Assembly: GCA_038146985.1 (NCBI GenBank)
Contig: JAYQSQ010000001.1
Coordinates: 438,253 to 502,252, forward strand
From: JADHLJ01 sp038146985
Lineage (GTDB): Bacteria > Pseudomonadota > Alphaproteobacteria > Thalassobaculales > Thalassobaculaceae
Length of the DNA: 64,000 bases
Reading direction: 5' to 3'
Shown: positions 53,144 to 63,451 of the stretch, one piece after another
Numbering within the stretch: the stretch's first letter is position 1
Layout: each line of letters opens with the position of its first letter
Program-made: the position numbers and the translations under genes
Notes under the pieces: generated by a model
What the model saw: the letters and a program-made list of their open reading frames with translations, nothing else
Told to the model about the DNA's origin: nothing
The model's database searches: none

Positions 53144-53659
53144 CTAGGCCAGCGTTCCCCGGATCGGATAGTCGTTTTTCTTGATGTGGGTGATCCCCCG
53201 GATGATCAGTTCCGGTTCCGGCCGCACGAAGGGCGCGTTGGAAACATCGACGATATGCGCCTGGCCTTTCTCGTTGACCACGAACAGGCCCGGCTCCGGG
53301 AAGGGGCGGTCGGTTTCCGTCGGGCGCGGGTCGGAGATGTAGAGACCCATGGCCCGCATCTGCTCGACCGAAAGATCGTGCGCCACCGGGAGTTTGAGAC
53401 CGACCTCGTCGGCGAAGCTTTTCGCCTTCTCGGCGTTGTCGCCGGAAACGAACACGATATCGGTGCCAAGCGCGTCGAACTGCTCCTTCAGGGCTTCGAC
53501 CTTGGCGGTGTAGTTCTTGCAGATCGGGCAATGCAGGCCGCGGTAGACGATAACCATCTGCCAGCGGTCCTTGGCACCGCCGATTTTGACCTGGCCGCCG
53601 CCGACGGCGGGCAGGGTGATCTCCGGCATGGCGCCGCCGGCGGTAAGCTTCTCTGACAT
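53144..53659 (-). CDS. Peroxiredoxin-like (AhpC/TSA) family protein
   Basis: A 171-residue thioredoxin-fold protein. MVIVYRGLHCPICKNYTAKV carries a CPIC pair where peroxiredoxins have the peroxidatic cysteine, and LGTDIVFVSGDNAEKAKSFA and GLYISDPRPTETDRPFPEPG follow the AhpC/TSA pattern. A CXXC form suggests disulfide exchange or one-cysteine peroxidase activity. The ATG at 53659 is used; a longer frame to 53740 is unlike the family. Confidence 0.87.
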   Translation of the reverse strand: MSEKLTAGGAMPEITLPAVGGGQVKIGGAKDRWQMVIVYRGLHCPICKNYTAKVEALKEQFDALGTDIVFVSGDNAEKAKSFADEVGLKLPVAHDLSVEQMRAMGLYISDPRPTETDRPFPEPGLFVVNEKGQAHIVDVSNAPFVRPEPELIIRGITHIKKNDYPIRGTLA

Positions 53660-53898
53660 GGTGTTCACTCCGGTTGGGGATGCGAGGGCGGCACTTTGAT
53701 GAGACTCGCGAAACAGGGCAAGGAACGACACTGTTTCCAAAACCGCGATAACGCGTTTGTCATACGGCGAGGCGGGATTTCCGACCCGCCGTCAGGACGG
53801 ATACGCGGGCCCAACTTGCGGCAGGTTACGGAAAAGTCTTGTTTTTCCGGAAGAAAGAGGGTCCCCTTGACGGGCTCTGACCCATCTAGAGGCCCGCC

Positions 53899-55119
53899 TT
53901 GCTGTATAATCTCTACGACTCCAACCGATCGATGCTGACGCCCTTGCGCGCGGCGGCGCGGTCAAGCCTGGCGATTTCGAAGAACCCAATGCTCTCGGTA
54001 TTCAACGACGTGGTCGGACGCAGTTCCGAGGCGGCCCTGGAAGTGGTCGAGGGGATGCTGCAGCGCCGGGGCAAGCCCGAATGGCATATCAAGGCGACGA
54101 CGGTCAACGGCGCGCGGGTTCGGGTAACCGAACAAGTGGTCCTGCAAAAACCCTTCGGGGATCTGCTGAGGTTTCGCCGACAGGGAACCCACGACGACCC
54201 CAAGGTGCTGATCGTCGCGCCGATGTCCGGCCATTTCGCGACCTTGCTGCGCGATACGGTGCGGGGGCTGATCCCGAACCATGACGTCTACATCACCGAT
54301 TGGAAGGATGCGGCGCGGGTTCCGCTGCTCGAAGGCGGGTTCGACGTCGATGAATACATCGACTATCTCGTTGAATTCATGAGAAAACTAGGTCCGGACT
54401 TTCACGTCATCGCGGTTTGCCAGCCGGCCCCTTTGACCATTGCCGCAGTGTCGCTGCTGGCCCAGTGGGACGATCCGGCGCAGCCGAAAACCATGACCCT
54501 CATGGGCGGACCGATCGATACCGCGGCCGCACCCACCGCGCCGACGGAACTGGCGAACCAAAGGTCGATGAGCTGGTTCGAGAACCATTGCATCACCACG
54601 GTGCCGACGACCTATCCGGCGGCGCACCGGCGGGTCTATCCCGGCTTCCTCCAGCTTGGCGCCTTCATTGCGATGAATGCCGACCGGCATCTGAACGCGC
54701 ATCTCAGAATGTTCCGCCATCTGGTCGAGGGCGACGGTGAATCCATCGCCGCGCACCGGCGCTTCTATGACGAGTACATGTCGGTCATGGACATCACCGC
54801 CGACTTCTATCTGCAGACGTTGCAGCGGGTGTTCCGGGAACGCTGGATCGCCACCGGACAGTTCGTCTGGCGCGGCGAATCGGTGAACCCTTCGGCGATC
54901 AAACGTACGGCACTGCTGACGGTGGAGGGCGAGCTCGACGATATTTCCGCGCCCGGCCAGACCATCGCGGCGCATGTGATCTGCTCGGGAATTCCCGGCG
55001 ACCGGCGGCGCAATCACCTGCAGCCCGGGGTCGGCCATTACGGCATATTCAACGGCCGCCGGTGGCGCGAGCATATCGTGCCCGAAGTCTCGCGCTTCAT
55101 CCGGGAGATGGCGAATTAG
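53899..55119 (+). CDS. phaZ: PhaZ, intracellular polyhydroxyalkanoate depolymerase
   Basis: A 406-residue enzyme that breaks stored polyhydroxybutyrate. The start uses TTG (TTG CTG TAT AAT): MLYNLYDSNRSMLTPLRAAA matches the well conserved MLYxLYE start of the family, which settles this over the ATG at 53932. VCQPAPLTIAA holds the nucleophile C174, GELDDISAPGQT the acid region, and PGVGHYGIFNGRRW the histidine. It points to PHB storage in this organism. It ends 13 bases before the phosphatase start. Confidence 0.93.
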   Translation: MLYNLYDSNRSMLTPLRAAARSSLAISKNPMLSVFNDVVGRSSEAALEVVEGMLQRRGKPEWHIKATTVNGARVRVTEQVVLQKPFGDLLRFRRQGTHDDPKVLIVAPMSGHFATLLRDTVRGLIPNHDVYITDWKDAARVPLLEGGFDVDEYIDYLVEFMRKLGPDFHVIAVCQPAPLTIAAVSLLAQWDDPAQPKTMTLMGGPIDTAAAPTAPTELANQRSMSWFENHCITTVPTTYPAAHRRVYPGFLQLGAFIAMNADRHLNAHLRMFRHLVEGDGESIAAHRRFYDEYMSVMDITADFYLQTLQRVFRERWIATGQFVWRGESVNPSAIKRTALLTVEGELDDISAPGQTIAAHVICSGIPGDRRRNHLQPGVGHYGIFNGRRWREHIVPEVSRFIREMAN

Positions 55120-55132
55120 CTTTTCCATCGAT

Positions 55133-55591
55133 GTGATCGCCACATCGGCGTTTCCGGGAAAGCTGGCCTTCGGGCCGATACCGCGCGGGCCCGAGGATGT
55201 GCGTGCCGTCGTGGGCTGGGGCGCTGACCTGATGGTCTCCCTCGTTACAACAGCGGACATGGCGCGGCGGGATGTGTCCGCGCTGCCAAACTGGATCAAA
55301 GATGCGGGGTTGAACTGGCTGCATCTTCCGATTGAGGATTATCACGCTCCGGATTCGGCTTTCGATGCCGCCTGGCGGCGCGGCCATGGCGAAAAAATTC
55401 TCGATCTGCTGCGAAGCGGCGGCAAGGTCTTCGTGCATTGCGCCGGCGGTCTCGGGCGCAGCGGGACCATCGTCGCGCGGATTCTGATAGAGGCCGGCGT
55501 TTCGGTGGACGATGCCGTCGCGATGACCAGGAAAACCAGACCTGGTGCGATTGAAACACCAGATCAGGAGGCGTATCTCAAAAACCTATAA
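55133..55591 (+). CDS. Cys-based protein tyrosine / dual-specificity phosphatase
   Basis: A 152-residue phosphatase with the P-loop HCAGGLGRSGT: nucleophile C103 and R109. The general acid may be the Asp in PIEDYHAPDSAF. The GTG at 55133 is tentative; similar proteins start a few residues earlier, and in-frame codons upstream (SFSID) fit that, but no standard start codon is visible there. Close spacing suggests co-transcription with phaZ. The substrate is unknown. Confidence 0.82.
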   Translation: MIATSAFPGKLAFGPIPRGPEDVRAVVGWGADLMVSLVTTADMARRDVSALPNWIKDAGLNWLHLPIEDYHAPDSAFDAAWRRGHGEKILDLLRSGGKVFVHCAGGLGRSGTIVARILIEAGVSVDDAVAMTRKTRPGAIETPDQEAYLKNL

Positions 55592-55669
55592 ATTATTATG
55601 AACAGTATATTAGAAAAGAATTTTCATCTAACTTCTTAGGAAGAAACGATCCCGTGCCGTTGGCGCGGC
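55592..55669. other. AT-rich gap between convergent phosphatase and MBL genes
   Basis: Bases 55592-55640 are strongly AT-rich compared with the surroundings (for example TAAATTATTATGAAC and AGAAAAGAATTTTC). A GC-rich palindromic stretch, CCGTGCCGTTGGCGCGG, lies at about 55653. Nothing is encoded. It may help end transcription on both strands. Confidence 0.4.
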
Positions 55670-56701
55670 CTAGCCGGACCGTTGGTAGCGGTAGCGTCCC
55701 AACTCGTCGAGATCCCGGGTAAGTTCGCCCTTGTGCAGCAGATTGTTGATATGCGCCACGGTCTCGCCGATCGCGAAACGGGTCTGGAAGGGATCGAGCT
55801 CGCGGGTGAACAGGGCTTTCATGACATCGCGCCCGGTCGCCGGCGTCCCACAGGTATCGAGGGTAACTTCCAGACGCTCCGCGTGATGGTCGCCGAGATC
55901 CGAAACCCGGGTGCGCAATTCCCGGTATGGCCGGTTATGGGCGGGCAGCACCAGAACGTCGTCGGCGATGTGGCCGAGCGTGCCGAGGAACTCCAGGTAG
56001 CCGGCGAGGGGATCGCCGTCGGGCTCCTGCCACCAGACCGCGATGATCGGCGTGATCCGGGGCAACAGCATGTCGCCGCCGAGCAGGATCCGGTCCTCGG
56101 CGCAATAAAGCGAGATATGGTCCGGGGAGTGTCCCGAGCCGAAGATCGGCACCCAGTCCCGCCCGCCGATGGTGAAGCGCGTGGCCGGGGTCACCCGATG
56201 ATAGGTCGCCGGAATCGGCGTGACCAGGCTGCGATAATCGTTGCCGAGTTCCTGATAGGCCCGGATCTCCCCGTCATCGAGGCCGGCGCGCCGGTAGAAC
56301 CGCTCCATGTGGACCGAAGAGGCGTCTTCCACGTCGAGATAGGCCTGGCGTGCGCTCAGCCATTCCAGTTGGGTCATCCAAAGATCGGCCCCGGTCCGGT
56401 TCTGCAGCCAGCCGGCGAGCCCGACGTGATCGGGATGGAAATGCGTTCCGATGATGCTTCGGATCGGCCGGCCCCGGAGCCTGTCCGCCAGAAGCGCTTC
56501 CCAGGTTCCGATCGAGACCGGATCGCCGAGCCCGGTGTCGATCAACACCCAGGCATCACCGTCATCCAGCAGGTAGAGGTTGATGTGATCGAGCGCGATC
56601 GGCATCGGCAGCCGGATCCAGAGGATGCCCTCGGCGATCTCCAGCGGCGCGCCCGGTGCCGGGACGGTATCGCCCTTGACGTAATCGACTTTGCTTTCCA
56701 T
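55670..56701 (-). CDS. Metallo-beta-lactamase-fold hydrolase
   Basis: A 343-residue MBL-fold enzyme. The core motif is GTHFHPDHVGLAGWLQNRTG (HxHxDH), with VPIFGSGHSPDHISLYCAED giving the next His and LLGGDMLLPRITP the bridging Asp. A C-terminal winged-helix region holds GETVAHINNLLHKGELTRD. This is the group near glyoxalase II and lactamase-like thioesterases. The ATG at 56701 is used. Divergent from phnN. Confidence 0.9.
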   Translation of the reverse strand: MESKVDYVKGDTVPAPGAPLEIAEGILWIRLPMPIALDHINLYLLDDGDAWVLIDTGLGDPVSIGTWEALLADRLRGRPIRSIIGTHFHPDHVGLAGWLQNRTGADLWMTQLEWLSARQAYLDVEDASSVHMERFYRRAGLDDGEIRAYQELGNDYRSLVTPIPATYHRVTPATRFTIGGRDWVPIFGSGHSPDHISLYCAEDRILLGGDMLLPRITPIIAVWWQEPDGDPLAGYLEFLGTLGHIADDVLVLPAHNRPYRELRTRVSDLGDHHAERLEVTLDTCGTPATGRDVMKALFTRELDPFQTRFAIGETVAHINNLLHKGELTRDLDELGRYRYQRSG

Positions 56702-56805
56702 GGGCGGACCATAGAGCCGGGATTCCGCATTGCAAAGCGCGATTGTGCGCCGCCACATATCTGATAGGGTCCGCACCGTTGGCCGATGCGTTCAGGGGAG
56801 ACAAG

Positions 56806-57351
56806 ATGACGGAAAAGGGCACCCTCTGGCTGATCGTCGGCCCCAGCGGCGTCGGCAAGGACAGCCTTATCGACGGTGCCCGCCGGACGCTGGCGGATGA
56901 CCCGCGGTTCTTTTTTCCCCGGCGCGAGATCACCCGTCCCGCCGATGCCGGCGGCGAAGACCATGTTCCAGTGACGATGGCGGGCTTCGAAGCCCGCCGG
57001 GCGGAAGGCGCTTATGCGCTGTCGTGGACCGCCAATGGCCATGGCTATGGCGTTCCGAAATCCATCGATACAGCCCTGGAGGCGGGGCGGACCGTGATCC
57101 TGAACGGCTCTCGGGCCGCGCTTGATGATGCGCGGGCGCGGTATCCAGGACTCCGCGTCGTCGCGGTGACGGTCCCACCGGCGGTCTTGCGGGCCCGGCT
57201 GACGGCCAGGGGACGGGAGACGGCGGGCGAGATCGAGAAGCGCCTGGAGCGCGCCGCCGCCCTTCAGGTGACCGGTGACGACGTGGTCGTGTTCTCCAAT
57301 GACCGCGCCCTTGAGGACTCGGTCCGGGCGTTCACCGCGCTGTTCGCGTGA
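56806..57351 (+). CDS. phnN: PhnN, ribose 1,5-bisphosphate phosphokinase
   Basis: A 181-residue guanylate-kinase-like enzyme that makes PRPP from ribose 1,5-bisphosphate in phosphonate breakdown. GTLWLIVGPSGVGKDSLIDG contains the P-loop, RFFFPRREITRPADAGGEDH the substrate region, and VAVTVPPAVLRARLTARGRE the lid. The ATG at 56806 follows CAGGGGAG. No other phn gene is in the window, so it stands apart from any C-P lyase operon, or acts in PRPP salvage. Confidence 0.9.
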   Translation: MTEKGTLWLIVGPSGVGKDSLIDGARRTLADDPRFFFPRREITRPADAGGEDHVPVTMAGFEARRAEGAYALSWTANGHGYGVPKSIDTALEAGRTVILNGSRAALDDARARYPGLRVVAVTVPPAVLRARLTARGRETAGEIEKRLERAAALQVTGDDVVVFSNDRALEDSVRAFTALFA

Positions 57352-57357
57352 CGGCTC

Positions 57358-58296
57358 TCAGAACTCGATCACCAGCCGGCCCCGCGTGCCACCGGCCTCG
57401 AGCCGGGCATGGGCGTCGGCCGCGCGCTCGGGCGGGTAGGTGGCCGCGACGCGCAGGGTGATCTTGCCGGCTTCGGCGAGCGCTCTCAGGCGGTCCAGCT
57501 TTTCCCATTCCCCGTCATAGGTGCGAACAAATGTGGTGGTGAAAGCGATATCGCGCTGCGCTTCACCGACAAAGCCGCGCACCGCGGTGAAACCACCGCC
57601 ATCGCGGACCGCCGGAATGACCGCCGCGTTCTGCACCGCGCCGTCCGCAAGGCCGTCGACGCCGTCCGGAAAATGGGCGCGGATACGCTCGGCGACGCCG
57701 TCGCCCCGGCGCACCACGATATCGGCGCCGAGAGACCTGACCAGCGCCTCGTCGGCTTCCGAAGCATCGGCGATCACCGTGAGCCCCTCGGTCTTGGCGA
57801 GCTGAATCACATAGCCGCCATAGGCGCCCGCCGCGCCGGTGACCGCGAGGCTCTGACCCGCCTTCAAGTCCAGGAGATCCAGCGAGAGCCGGGCCGTCAG
57901 TCCGTTCATCGGCAGGGTACAGCCCTCCACATGGCTGGTGCCGGCAGGCGCCGGAACAACGGCGCGCGCGTCCAGCACGATCTGCTCGCGATAGGCGCCG
58001 TGCGCCGCCTTTGGAACCACCATGGCCATGACCCGGTCGCCGACCTTGATGCCGGTCGTCACGCCGTCGCCGACCTGATCGACGATGCCGGCGGCGTCCA
58101 TGCCCGGCACATAGGGGGGCGGGTCGAGTTTCTGCTGCTCCGCCCGTGAGCCGTTGCGGGCCATGAGATCCGTCGGGTTGACGGCGGCGGCGTGGATCCG
58201 CATCCGAACCTGGCCCGGACCCGCCTGAACCTCGGGGACCTCGACCACCCGCAGAACCTCGGGACCGCCGTGAACCATCAGACCGACCGCGCGCAT
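57358..58296 (-). CDS. Zinc-free MDR-family NADPH oxidoreductase
   Basis: A 312-residue quinone-reductase-like enzyme. AVNPTDLMARNGS and PYVPGMDAAGIVDQVGDG mark the catalytic domain and LAVTGAAGAYGGYVIQLAKT the cofactor site. Compared with the gene at 40220 it is a distant paralogue. The ATG at 58296 starts MRAVGLMVHGGPEVL, the normal beginning. It is convergent with phnN, with only six bases between. Confidence 0.86.
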   Translation of the reverse strand: MRAVGLMVHGGPEVLRVVEVPEVQAGPGQVRMRIHAAAVNPTDLMARNGSRAEQQKLDPPPYVPGMDAAGIVDQVGDGVTTGIKVGDRVMAMVVPKAAHGAYREQIVLDARAVVPAPAGTSHVEGCTLPMNGLTARLSLDLLDLKAGQSLAVTGAAGAYGGYVIQLAKTEGLTVIADASEADEALVRSLGADIVVRRGDGVAERIRAHFPDGVDGLADGAVQNAAVIPAVRDGGGFTAVRGFVGEAQRDIAFTTTFVRTYDGEWEKLDRLRALAEAGKITLRVAATYPPERAADAHARLEAGGTRGRLVIEF

Positions 58297-58471
58297 GAGC
58301 CTCACCTTTCCTCGAACCGGGTTGTTTATCGCCTGGCTACCATAATCCGGGGCGGGTGGAACGTGCGCGGCGAAGCGCCGCTCGACGGTCAAAGATCCTC
58401 ATCTTGCTGCGGATGGCGGGTCGCATTACGTGAATGTTGCCGAGTCTCCTGGCTTCAGCTAATCACTTGGC

Positions 58472-60475
<2,004 letters not shown>

Positions 60476-60534
60476 AAAGTAAATTCGACCGTATAAAACA
60501 TTGCGGTATATCACTATTTTCTAAATTCTTTTTC

Positions 60535-60642
60535 CGTCGCCCTGGCGAAAGGCAGGGCCAAGCACCAACGTTTCGAACATGGTTGATCTTGTCCTCGGCG
60601 GCGAATATCGAAGTTGGGCCCTGCCTTGCGCCAGGGCGACGG
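60535..60642. repeat. Type-1 intergenic palindromic element
   Basis: CGTCGCCCTGGCGAAAGGCA on the left faces TGCCTTGCGCCAGGGCGACG on the right, so this copy pairs a GAAAGGC arm with a GCCTTGC arm. It is preceded by an AT-rich stretch at 60476-60530. It sits 55 bases before a type-3 element in the 298-base gap 60476-60773. Confidence 0.87.
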
Positions 60643-60696
60643 CCAGTAGCTTTTCGAGCTGGCTGATTTGTCTTCTAGACCTTGCAACTCAATCCT

Positions 60697-60763
60697 CGTC
60701 GCCCCAGCGAATGCTGGGGCTTGTGGCGAGCGGTGCTAAGCCCCAGCTTTCGCTGGGGCGACG
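60697..60763. repeat. Type-3 palindromic element (single unit)
   Basis: CGTCGCCCCAGCGAATGCTG and CCAGCTTTCGCTGGGGCGACG form near-perfect inverted ends around about 20 bases. It belongs to the same family as the tandem pair at 48914-49071, but here both inner stems are CCCCAGC/GCTGGGG. It ends ten bases before the stop of cinA and could serve as its terminator. Confidence 0.87.
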
Positions 60764-60773
60764 GATAGCGGGT

Positions 60774-62042
60774 CTACCGCCGTCCACCCGCGAACGGCGT
60801 GTTGCCGTCGCGGCCGAGGATGCGCAGGCGCAGGAAATTCAAGAGACTGATCACGCCGTATTCGCGCACCCGGTGGCGGTCGCCGGGGAGGTGGGTCATC
60901 TGGGCTTCGATATGGTCGCCGAAGGCGAGGCCGAGATGGACGGTGCCGGCGGGCTGGGCCTCCTGTTCGGCGGGGCCGGCGACGCCGGTGGTGGAGATGC
61001 CCACATCGGCCTTGAGGACCTTGCGGACCCCATCGGCCATGGCGCGGGCGGCATCCGGCGTGACGACCGGACCCTCCGGCACGTCGAGAAGGCTGAACTT
61101 AACGTCGCTTGCATAGGCGACGATGCCGCCGCGCAGTACGTCGCTGGAGCCCGGCACCGAGGTGAGGCGCGCGCCCACCATGCCGCCGGTGACGGATTCC
61201 GCCACCGCCAGGGTCATGCCGCGCTCCCGCAGCAGTTGGAGCACCACGGACTCCATGGTTTCCTCATCGGCGCCGAAGATATACTCGCCGATCACCTCGC
61301 GGACCGCCGCTTCCTCCTCGGCGAGGACACGGGTGGCCTCTTCCTCGGTATCGGCCTTGACGGTGACCCGCACCTTCAGCCCCTCGATGCCGCTGGCCTG
61401 AAAGGCGATGGTGGCGCGTCCGGTCTTATCCAGATGCGCCATCCGTTCTGTCAGCATCTCGTCGAGGCCGGACTCGGTCTGGCCCCAGGTCTTCAGCACC
61501 CGGCTCTTGATCACCGCCGTCATGCCGGAGCGGCGTTGCATGTCCGGGATGACGCATTCCTCGCACATCATCTTCATCTCGAACGGCACGCCCGGCACTG
61601 CGTAGATCACCTTGTCGCCGACCGGACAGATCAGCCCCGGCGCGGTGCCCGGCATCTGCGGGATCGGCATGCCGCCATCCGGAATGTCGGCCTGGCGCAG
61701 GTTGTTCGCCGACATCACCCGGCCCCGCGACTCAAAGCGGTGGCGGATGCGTTCGGCGATCTCGTCGTCGCGGGTGAGGCCGACGCCCATCACCTCGGCG
61801 ATAACCTCGCGGGTGATGTCGTCCTGGGTCGGACCGAGCCCGCCGCTGACGATCACCGCGTCGGACCGGTCGAGGGCCTGCTGGATCGTCTCGCGCATGC
61901 GCCGGCGGTTGTCGCCGATGGTCACGTGGTAAAGACAGTCGATCCCGGCCAGCGCCAGCTGCTCGCCGATCCAGGCGGCGTTGGAGTTGACGATCTGGCC
62001 GAGCAGCAGCTCGGTGCCGATGGCGATGAATTCGCAGCGCAT
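60774..62042 (-). CDS. cinA: CinA-family protein (nicotinamide mononucleotide deamidase domain)
   Basis: A 422-residue two-domain protein. The N-terminal MoaB/MogA-like domain (about 1-170) begins CEFIAIGTELLLGQIVNSNA and has VIVSGGLGPTQDDITREVIA. The C-terminal domain (about 260-415) has TLAVAESVTGGMVGARLTSV and ISTTGVAGPAEQEAQPAGTV, the PncC deamidase pattern. It recycles NMN or cleans up damaged nucleotides. The ribosome start lies 18 bases after the aroE-like gene stop on the same strand. Confidence 0.92.
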   Translation of the reverse strand: MRCEFIAIGTELLLGQIVNSNAAWIGEQLALAGIDCLYHVTIGDNRRRMRETIQQALDRSDAVIVSGGLGPTQDDITREVIAEVMGVGLTRDDEIAERIRHRFESRGRVMSANNLRQADIPDGGMPIPQMPGTAPGLICPVGDKVIYAVPGVPFEMKMMCEECVIPDMQRRSGMTAVIKSRVLKTWGQTESGLDEMLTERMAHLDKTGRATIAFQASGIEGLKVRVTVKADTEEEATRVLAEEEAAVREVIGEYIFGADEETMESVVLQLLRERGMTLAVAESVTGGMVGARLTSVPGSSDVLRGGIVAYASDVKFSLLDVPEGPVVTPDAARAMADGVRKVLKADVGISTTGVAGPAEQEAQPAGTVHLGLAFGDHIEAQMTHLPGDRHRVREYGVISLLNFLRLRILGRDGNTPFAGGRR

Positions 62043-62060
62043 GACCCTGTCTCCAGTCGG

Positions 62061-62894
62061 TTAGGCGGTAAGGGAGCCCGGCGCCGCCACGCCGAGACGC
62101 TCAAGGAAAATCGGTTGCTGGGCGTCGGCCATCTCGTTGCCCTGCTGGATCGGGCAGCCCCTGGCCTTGGCCTGTTCCAGGAACTTGGTCATCGGTGGCT
62201 TGGTGACCGCGTCGGCGACCATGGTGCTCGGGCGGATGCCGTCCAGCGGGAAGGGCAGAGGGTCATCCGGCTTCATGCCCATCGGCGTCGCATTGGCGAG
62301 GATATCGATCGCCGCCGGATCATCCGCCTCGTCCGTGACCTCGACATCCGGGTAATGCTGCCGGAGGCTCGCCAGCAGCTTCTCCCGCCGCCCGCTGTCC
62401 AGATCGAGTACCGCCAGCCGCTTCGCGCCGTTGTCGGCGACCGCATGGGCGATGGCGCTGCCGGCGCCGCCGGCGCCAACAAGCACGAAGTTACTGCCGC
62501 CGACCGTCACTCCATGCTTCGAGAGCGCCGAGAGAAAGCCGAGGCCATCGGTCATGTCGCCGATCAGGCGCCCGTCCGGCATCCGCTGCACCAGGTTGCA
62601 GGCGCCGATCCGTCTGGCCCGGTCCGATGCTTCGTCGCAATTGGCGAGCGCCGCCTGCTTGTGCGGCACGGTCACGCCGACGCCGCCGCAATTCTCCCAG
62701 CCCCGAAGCATGGCGAAGAAGCCGTCCACGGCGCTCGGCAGGATGTCCATGGCGACCATGGCGCCGTCGATATCGTTGTCGGCGATAAAGCCGTTGAAGA
62801 TCGTCGGCGAGCGGACCTGGGCGATCGGGTGCCCGATGATCGCGTAAAAGCGCGAGGTGCCGGTCAGGATATGCCGTTTGCTGGCCTCGCTCAT
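62061..62894 (-). CDS. Shikimate dehydrogenase family protein (AroE-like)
   Basis: A 277-residue NADP-binding enzyme. YAIIGHPIAQVRSPTIFN is the substrate-binding start, VGVTVPHKQAALANCDEASD has the catalytic lysine, GDMTDGLGFLSALSKHG the catalytic Asp, and NFVLVGAGGAGSAIAHAVAD the cofactor loop. It may be true AroE or a quinate/shikimate paralogue such as YdiB; the N-terminal SRS of AroE appears as VRS, so the symbol is withheld. The ATG overlaps the upstream SMP-30 stop (ATGA). Confidence 0.88.
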   Translation of the reverse strand: MSEASKRHILTGTSRFYAIIGHPIAQVRSPTIFNGFIADNDIDGAMVAMDILPSAVDGFFAMLRGWENCGGVGVTVPHKQAALANCDEASDRARRIGACNLVQRMPDGRLIGDMTDGLGFLSALSKHGVTVGGSNFVLVGAGGAGSAIAHAVADNGAKRLAVLDLDSGRREKLLASLRQHYPDVEVTDEADDPAAIDILANATPMGMKPDDPLPFPLDGIRPSTMVADAVTKPPMTKFLEQAKARGCPIQQGNEMADAQQPIFLERLGVAAPGSLTA

Positions 62895-63195
62895 GGCAGG
62901 CCCGCGCCCGGAATATCGACCCGGGTGATCTCGATACGCCCGGTGCGGGCCGGCGCGACCTCGGGGCCGGAATCAAGGTTGGTACAGACGAACAGGGTCT
63001 TGCGGTCCTCTCCGCCCAGCATGCAGGCATAGGGCCCGTAACCGCCCTCGAGCTTGATCTTCTCGGTGACGGCGCCGGATTTGTCGAACCGCACGATCTC
63101 CTTGTTGCGGGGGTCGGTGACCCAGATCGCGCCCTCGGCATCAAGGCAGATGCCGTCGGGATAAAGATCTCCGCCCGCGAAGATCTGCTGTCTGA
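62891..63195 (-). pseudogene. C-terminal fragment of an SMP-30/gluconolactonase-like protein
   Basis: About 100 codons reading QIFAGGDLYPDGICLDAEGA, IWVTDPRNKEIVRFDKSG and YGPYACMLGGEDRKTLFVCT, which is the last third of an SMP-30-type beta-propeller lactonase. The normal N-terminal two thirds are missing: upstream of about 63195 the frame runs into ctaG sequence and then a TAA near 63283. A GTG at 63094 could start a 67-residue product, which would not fold as a propeller. The stop overlaps the AroE-like start, showing an original SMP30-aroE-cinA operon that has lost its front. Confidence 0.8.
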
Positions 63196-63196
63196 G

Positions 63197-63306
63197 AGCG
63201 TCTCGTATAGTGGCACTGCTGCATAAGATGCGCCAACCATCCTGGCCGCGCCAATAAAGGAAATCAGCGCCAGACGCCGGTTACGGTATGCAAGGTTGCG
63301 TGCCAT
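63197..63306 (-). pseudogene. ctaG: N-terminal fragment of ctaG (cytochrome oxidase assembly, Cox11)
   Basis: Reading from an ATG at 63306: MARNLAYRNRRLALISFIGA, ARMVGASYAAVPLYETLSDS. This is the cytoplasmic tail and membrane helix of CtaG/Cox11, including the near-invariant YAxVPLY. The copper-binding periplasmic domain never follows; after about 36 codons the sequence joins the SMP-30 fragment. The start lies one base after the stop of the coxF-like frame, the normal order in alphaproteobacteria. Confidence 0.75.
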
Positions 63307-63307
63307 G

Positions 63308-63451
63308 TCAGCCGCTCTCCCCGCCCGACATACGGACGATGGACATCACATAGTGCGGGCCGCCAGCGCAAAAGATGACGACGGCGGCGAGCGCTATGTT
63401 GTGCCCACGGCGTTTCTTGTGCATTTCGGATATCTGCTTCGGCATGGCCAT
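63308..63451 (-). CDS. CoxF-like small membrane protein (possibly no longer functional)
   Basis: A 47-codon frame, MAMPKQISEMHKKRRGHNIA then LAAVVIFCAGGPHYVMSIVR and MSGGESG, matches the short basic-plus-one-helix protein usually found between ctaB and ctaG. The ATG overlaps the last stop of the ctaB remnant (TAATG). The middle, FCAGGPHY, departs from the expected hydrophobic helix and may reflect two compensating indels. Since both neighbours are broken, this gene is probably a relic too. Confidence 0.55.
   Translation of the reverse strand: MAMPKQISEMHKKRRGHNIALAAVVIFCAGGPHYVMSIVRMSGGESG

Noticed and set aside
60579..63032. An 817-codon plus-strand frame across cinA and the AroE-like gene
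   Set aside because: It spans two clear minus-strand genes and a palindromic repeat, is rich in His, Arg and Asp as shadow frames are, and has no domain.
62491..63306. A 271-codon minus-strand frame that begins as ctaG
   Set aside because: Only the first 36 codons are CtaG; after the junction it is an out-of-frame read of SMP-30 and AroE sequence.
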